DNA of 64,000 nucleotides, taken from contig SSEL01000032.1 of NCBI GenBank assembly GCA_008012315.1, forward strand, positions 186,001 to 250,000, written 5' to 3'. Shown here piece by piece: positions 61,550 through 64,000 of the stretch. The notes beneath the pieces are model-generated. The model saw nothing but the letters and a program-made list of their open reading frames with translations. It was not told the origin of the DNA and ran no database searches. Positions within the stretch are counted from its first letter, which is position 1; every line of letters starts with the position of its first letter. Made by a program: the position numbers and the translations under genes. The stretch is from Rhodospirillaceae bacterium (GTDB taxonomy: Bacteria; Pseudomonadota; Alphaproteobacteria; Dongiales; Dongiaceae).

Positions 61550-61792
61550 ATGCGGCCGAGTTATGCACATCTTCCTGATCCGACGGCCGGCGGCACATGC
61601 GGCGATTGCACCCATTGTGTCACCGAGACCCGGCCGAACTGGCCAGGACAACACGGTGATAGTTGGTGTCGGAAGGCTTGTGAACTCGCCCGCTACAAGG
61701 GCATCGGTCTTCCAATCCACCCGGAGGGCCAGGGCTGCAAGTATTTCGAGTGGAGGATTATCGATGACGAAACAGATCAAATCCATTTTTAA
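61550..61792 (+). CDS. Cys-rich putative zinc-binding phage protein
   Basis: 80 residues from ATG 61550. Eight or so Cys/His residues lie in CGDCTHCVTE, WCRKACELARYKG and GCKYFEW, a small zinc-binding pattern found in phage proteins of unknown role. The 3' end overlaps the next gene start by 29 bp. Confidence 0.62.
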   Translation: MRPSYAHLPDPTAGGTCGDCTHCVTETRPNWPGQHGDSWCRKACELARYKGIGLPIHPEGQGCKYFEWRIIDDETDQIHF

Positions 61793-62033
61793 TCCGGTGG
61801 TCGCAAGCGAAGCCCGGAAGATGGTTGCCCAAGGGCATTTCCAATTGATCAGCGTTGCAGACTTTCCGCGCGGCACGCCTACATATGATCAGTGCAACCG
61901 GCTTGCCTATTTCGCCCTGCAAGGCACGGATGCCGACTTCGAGGCATTGGGAAGCCGTGTAGCCGATCGGTTGAAATTTGCCGCTGGCAGCAAAGAGCGC
62001 GATGCTTTGTTCAGCGCCATGGCCACGGTCTAG
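61764..62033 (+). CDS. Small early phage protein
   Basis: 89 residues from ATG 61764 behind GGAGG (MTKQIKSIFNPVVASEARKM). A helical protein with a PRGTPTYDQCNRLAYFALQG core. Unrecognised. The preceding 61,506-61,763 part of the open frame is in the shadow of other genes and is not used. Confidence 0.6.
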   Translation: MTKQIKSIFNPVVASEARKMVAQGHFQLISVADFPRGTPTYDQCNRLAYFALQGTDADFEALGSRVADRLKFAAGSKERDALFSAMATV

Positions 62034-62037
62034 GCTC

Positions 62038-62394
62038 ATGGCAGAGGCAACCGAGGAACAGATCACCACCGAGGCAGAGGACTACCTGCAGATCTACGGC
62101 GACTGCGTACGGAAAGTCGAAGATCTGTGTCGAGCAGAGACGAAGGAAACACTCGTCCTCGCAATGGCCCATAACATCGCCTGGAAAGCCGTTAATGCTT
62201 TGATCCGGTCGGAAACATCAGCGGACGAAACCATCGCAGCTGAAATGGGGCATATCCGAAAATGTCGCCGCTCCGCGCTGGCGAATAGTCGGCATCGCCG
62301 TTTTGAAAGCACGATGGAGAGGATCAAGGCCGGAACATATAAGCCGCCTCGCCGTCGTAAGCGTCGCAAGGCGAAGCGAAAGGTGGCGTCATGA
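62038..62394 (+). CDS. Small phage protein with basic C-terminus
   Basis: 118 residues from ATG 62038. The N-terminal half is acidic and helical (EEQITTEAEDYLQIYGDCVRKVEDLCRAET), and the last 30 residues are very basic (RRRKRRKAKRKVAS), suggesting nucleic-acid contact. Not recognised. It overlaps the following gene by 4 bp. Confidence 0.6.
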   Translation: MAEATEEQITTEAEDYLQIYGDCVRKVEDLCRAETKETLVLAMAHNIAWKAVNALIRSETSADETIAAEMGHIRKCRRSALANSRHRRFESTMERIKAGTYKPPRRRKRRKAKRKVAS

Positions 62395-62696
62395 CACAGC
62401 CAGCCGTCATTGCATCCCTGGATCTTTCTTGTTTCCTGCAGCTCGCTCTTGCCCGCCGCGCGGCACTGACGCCGGAGGAGCGTGAGAAGGCCCGGCGCTA
62501 CGTGCTGCGCGCGATGGCGGCGCTGGGCGGCCGGCCGCTGCCAGCCGGTGAAGCGGTCGATGCCGCCACGGCCTTTGCCGCGTTCGACAGCCTGTGCGAA
62601 GCAATCATTGCGCTCAGCATCGCCACCAACGCGGAATTGGCGGCGCATTTCAGCGAGACGTCCATCCAGCGCATCGGAGGCTGCCATGACCGTTGA
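62391..62696 (+). CDS. Small phage protein upstream of gemA
   Basis: 101 residues, helical (ALARRAALTPEEREKARRYVLRAMAAL). No recognisable domain. The position directly before gemA and an 11-bp overlap with it support it as part of the early operon. Confidence 0.6.
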   Translation: MTQPAVIASLDLSCFLQLALARRAALTPEEREKARRYVLRAMAALGGRPLPAGEAVDAATAFAAFDSLCEAIIALSIATNAELAAHFSETSIQRIGGCHDR

Positions 62697-63114
62697 TCGC
62701 TATCAGAAGATCGAAGTGCAGAAGATCCAGATCCTGCGCCGCAAACTCAAGATGGATGACGATACCTATCGCGAGATGCTCCGCAACATGGCTGGCGTTG
62801 AAAGCACGCGGGCTTTGAGCATGCGCCAGCGCCATGACGTCATCGCCCATCTAGTGGCGCGCGGTGCCAACGCGGACCAACCCGCCGTGAAGCGCTCGCG
62901 ATCGGCCACGGCTCGGCTGATCCATGCGCTATGGAAGGACCTGGTCGAAGCCGGCAAGGTCAAGGATAGCAGCGATAAGGCGCTGCGCTCCTTCTGCACC
63001 CGGATGGTGCATCCCGGTCAGGAGAATGTGACCCTGGACCCCGACCACCTGACCCCGGAGCAATCCACCATCGTGATCGAAGCGTTGAAAGCCTGGTTAA
63101 AGAGGTCCAAATGA
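62686..63114 (+). CDS. gemA: GemA (Mu gp16, DUF1018) regulatory protein
   Basis: 142 residues from ATG 62686. Matches the DUF1018 pattern: IQILRRKLKMDDDTYREMLRNMAGVESTRALS, then IHALWKDLVEAGKVKD and ALRSFCTRMVH. In Mu, GemA affects host DNA supercoiling, gyrase-related expression and cell division. Next to mor, as in Mu, with a 4-bp overlap. Confidence rests on the characteristic N-terminus. Confidence 0.85.
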   Translation: MTVDRYQKIEVQKIQILRRKLKMDDDTYREMLRNMAGVESTRALSMRQRHDVIAHLVARGANADQPAVKRSRSATARLIHALWKDLVEAGKVKDSSDKALRSFCTRMVHPGQENVTLDPDHLTPEQSTIVIEALKAWLKRSK

Positions 63115-63518
63115 TAGATCCAGGGATCACCCGAGGCTGGCCGAACCGCCTGATCGAGATTGCCGAACTGATCGGTACCGGTCCGACGCTCAACCTCATC
63201 GATGCCTATCGCGGCCGCGACTACTGCTATGTGCCGAAAGAGGTCACCCCGGACAGCAGCTTGGCGCAGATCATCGGGCCGGAAAACGCCACCAAGCTCA
63301 GCCAGCGCTGGGCCGGCGAAAAACTGTTTCTGCCCGAGCTGGCCTCGGCGCGGCATCGCAAGCGCCTGATCGCCCAGGCCGAAGGCCGGACCAGCGAGGT
63401 CGCGCGCGAATTCGGCGTATCCGCGCGCTGGGTGCGCGAGGTGCGGCAAGGTGCTAGACCAGATAGCCGGCAAATGGATATGTTTGCGACCGGCGAGGAT
63501 GCCGCCACCGACGAGTAG
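63111..63518 (+). CDS. mor: Mor transcription activator
   Basis: 135 residues. The homology region IEIAELIGTGPTLNLIDAYRGRDYCYVPKEV and an HTH at the C-terminal end (EVAREFGVSARWVREVRQG). Mor activates the middle promoter that drives C and lysis genes in Mu. It follows gemA with ATGA overlap, and the lysis-type gene begins 60 bp later, in the Mu order. It is clearly homologous to the Mor-like protein in element A (about half of the residues match by eye). Confidence 0.88.
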   Translation: MIDPGITRGWPNRLIEIAELIGTGPTLNLIDAYRGRDYCYVPKEVTPDSSLAQIIGPENATKLSQRWAGEKLFLPELASARHRKRLIAQAEGRTSEVAREFGVSARWVREVRQGARPDSRQMDMFATGEDAATDE

Positions 63519-63578
63519 CGGCCTATCCGGCATCACTGCCGGGTGAACAGAAACGCCGCGATGTTCGATCATCGCGGC

Positions 63579-64000
63579 ATGAATATTCGACAGATAGCCA
63601 ATTTCGTCATCCGCCCGACCTTGACCTATATCGGTCAGGACATGCCGGGCTTCGCCAGTGACGCCGCTGTCGAGCTGCTGCTCGGCACGATGGCCCATGA
63701 AAGCCGGTTTGAATTCGTCGACCAGATCACCGGTCCGAATGACACGAAGCTAGGGCCGGCCATCGGCTTTTACCAGATCGAGCCAGCCACCTGCCGGGAC
63801 ATCTTTGAAACCTATTTAAACGCGTCGTCTCGGCGTGGCCTGTGCGATCGCGTCCTATCCTTGCTGGCCGCCCGGCCGGCCATGGACGAGCAGCTCGCCG
63901 GCAATCTCAATTTCGCGACGGCGATCGCGCGCCTCAAATATTGGCGCAGCCCTGAGCAGCTTGCATCACCCGGCGACATCGCCGGCCACGCCCGCGTCTG
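63579..64000 (+). CDS. Phage muralytic enzyme or transglycosylase-like protein (3'-truncated by window end)
   Basis: Starts at ATG 63579; an in-frame ATG at 63,561 is also possible. The frame is open to the window end (about 140 residues). The pattern LLLGTMAHESRFEF and GPAIGFYQIEPATCRDIF resembles a phage family with an ES-type catalytic Glu and a QMEPAT motif, which I associate with soluble transglycosylase-like endolysins or tail lysozymes. It follows mor, where Mu places its lysis genes. The exact enzymatic type is uncertain. Confidence 0.68.
   Translation, partial: MNIRQIANFVIRPTLTYIGQDMPGFASDAAVELLLGTMAHESRFEFVDQITGPNDTKLGPAIGFYQIEPATCRDIFETYLNASSRRGLCDRVLSLLAARPAMDEQLAGNLNFATAIARLKYWRSPEQLASPGDIAGHARV

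Larger units (their letters stand above)
53443..64000 (+). mobile_element. Prophage B: left 10.6 kb of a Mu-like transposable phage
   Basis: The left terminus TGTGGGGAGG starts at 53,443 after host sequence ending CATA, which is the expected left copy of the target duplication; the right end is beyond the window. The gene order repeats Mu: left-end sites, repressor (-), operator region, ner, transposase A, target-selection ATPase B, a string of small early genes, gemA, mor, then a lysis-type gene. All early frames are intact and mostly overlap by 1-4 bp, so the phage looks functional in this part. Confidence 0.93.

Noticed and set aside
1..64000. CRISPR arrays, rRNA genes, riboswitches
   Set aside because: No regularly spaced repeats, rRNA sequence or recognisable aptamer consensus was seen.

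Overview
The window is high-GC DNA from an alphaproteobacterium, probably Rhodospirillales or a relative. That placement is inferred from recG beside a DUF502 gene, a pbpC/alpha-2-macroglobulin pair, a Caulobacter-type sphingolipid cluster and Mu-type prophages. It holds ordinary chromosome (1-14.9 kb), a surface or glycan island (15.2-24.2 kb), a sphingolipid island (24.4-40.1 kb), a tRNA-Asn, a small Mu-type element A (40,451-47,859), a 5.6-kb host segment, and the left 10.6 kb of a second Mu-like prophage B (53,443 to beyond the window).

Housekeeping part: the end of recG, a DUF502 membrane protein, two Sel1-repeat secreted proteins (the second with a one-base frameshift), a lipoprotein, a D,D-carboxypeptidase with a SPOR domain, and pbpC overlapping a 1746-residue alpha-2-macroglobulin that keeps its thioester motif. 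The 15.2-24.2 kb island carries an ELM1-like protein, a 2OG-Fe(II) oxygenase, a glycosyltransferase-like protein, two convergent MsbA-type ABC exporters and a large protein I do not recognise.

Sphingolipid part: fatty acyl-AMP ligase, CerR-type reductase, acyl carrier protein and serine palmitoyltransferase run on the + strand. A Tam41-like nucleotidyltransferase, a lipid kinase and a CDP-alcohol phosphotransferase form an overlapping operon on the - strand. A second + operon holds a phosphoesterase, a HIT-like protein, an LptF/LptG-like pair, a second CDP-alcohol phosphotransferase, a bacterial ceramide synthase-like acyltransferase and an NTP transferase, with another NTP transferase convergent to it. 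Together these could build the long-chain base, acylate it, phosphorylate it, activate it with CTP, attach a polar head group and move the product toward the outer membrane. The CDP-ceramide step and the dedicated transporter are my inferences.

Mobile part: element A has both Mu-type ends, a 4-bp TTTG target duplication, and splits a DJ-1/PfpI gene. Joining the two flanks restores a normal C-terminus. A has no transposase, portal, terminase or sheath genes, yet its remaining genes are open and cleanly joined: two HTH proteins, a Mor-like protein, a fused protease-capsid, a frameshifting tail chaperone and a tape measure. Prophage B shares the outermost 21 bp with A but has different internal end repeats. 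It carries a repressor, Ner, MuA, MuB, a DnaA domain IV-like protein, DUF3164, GemA, Mor and the start of a lysis-type gene.
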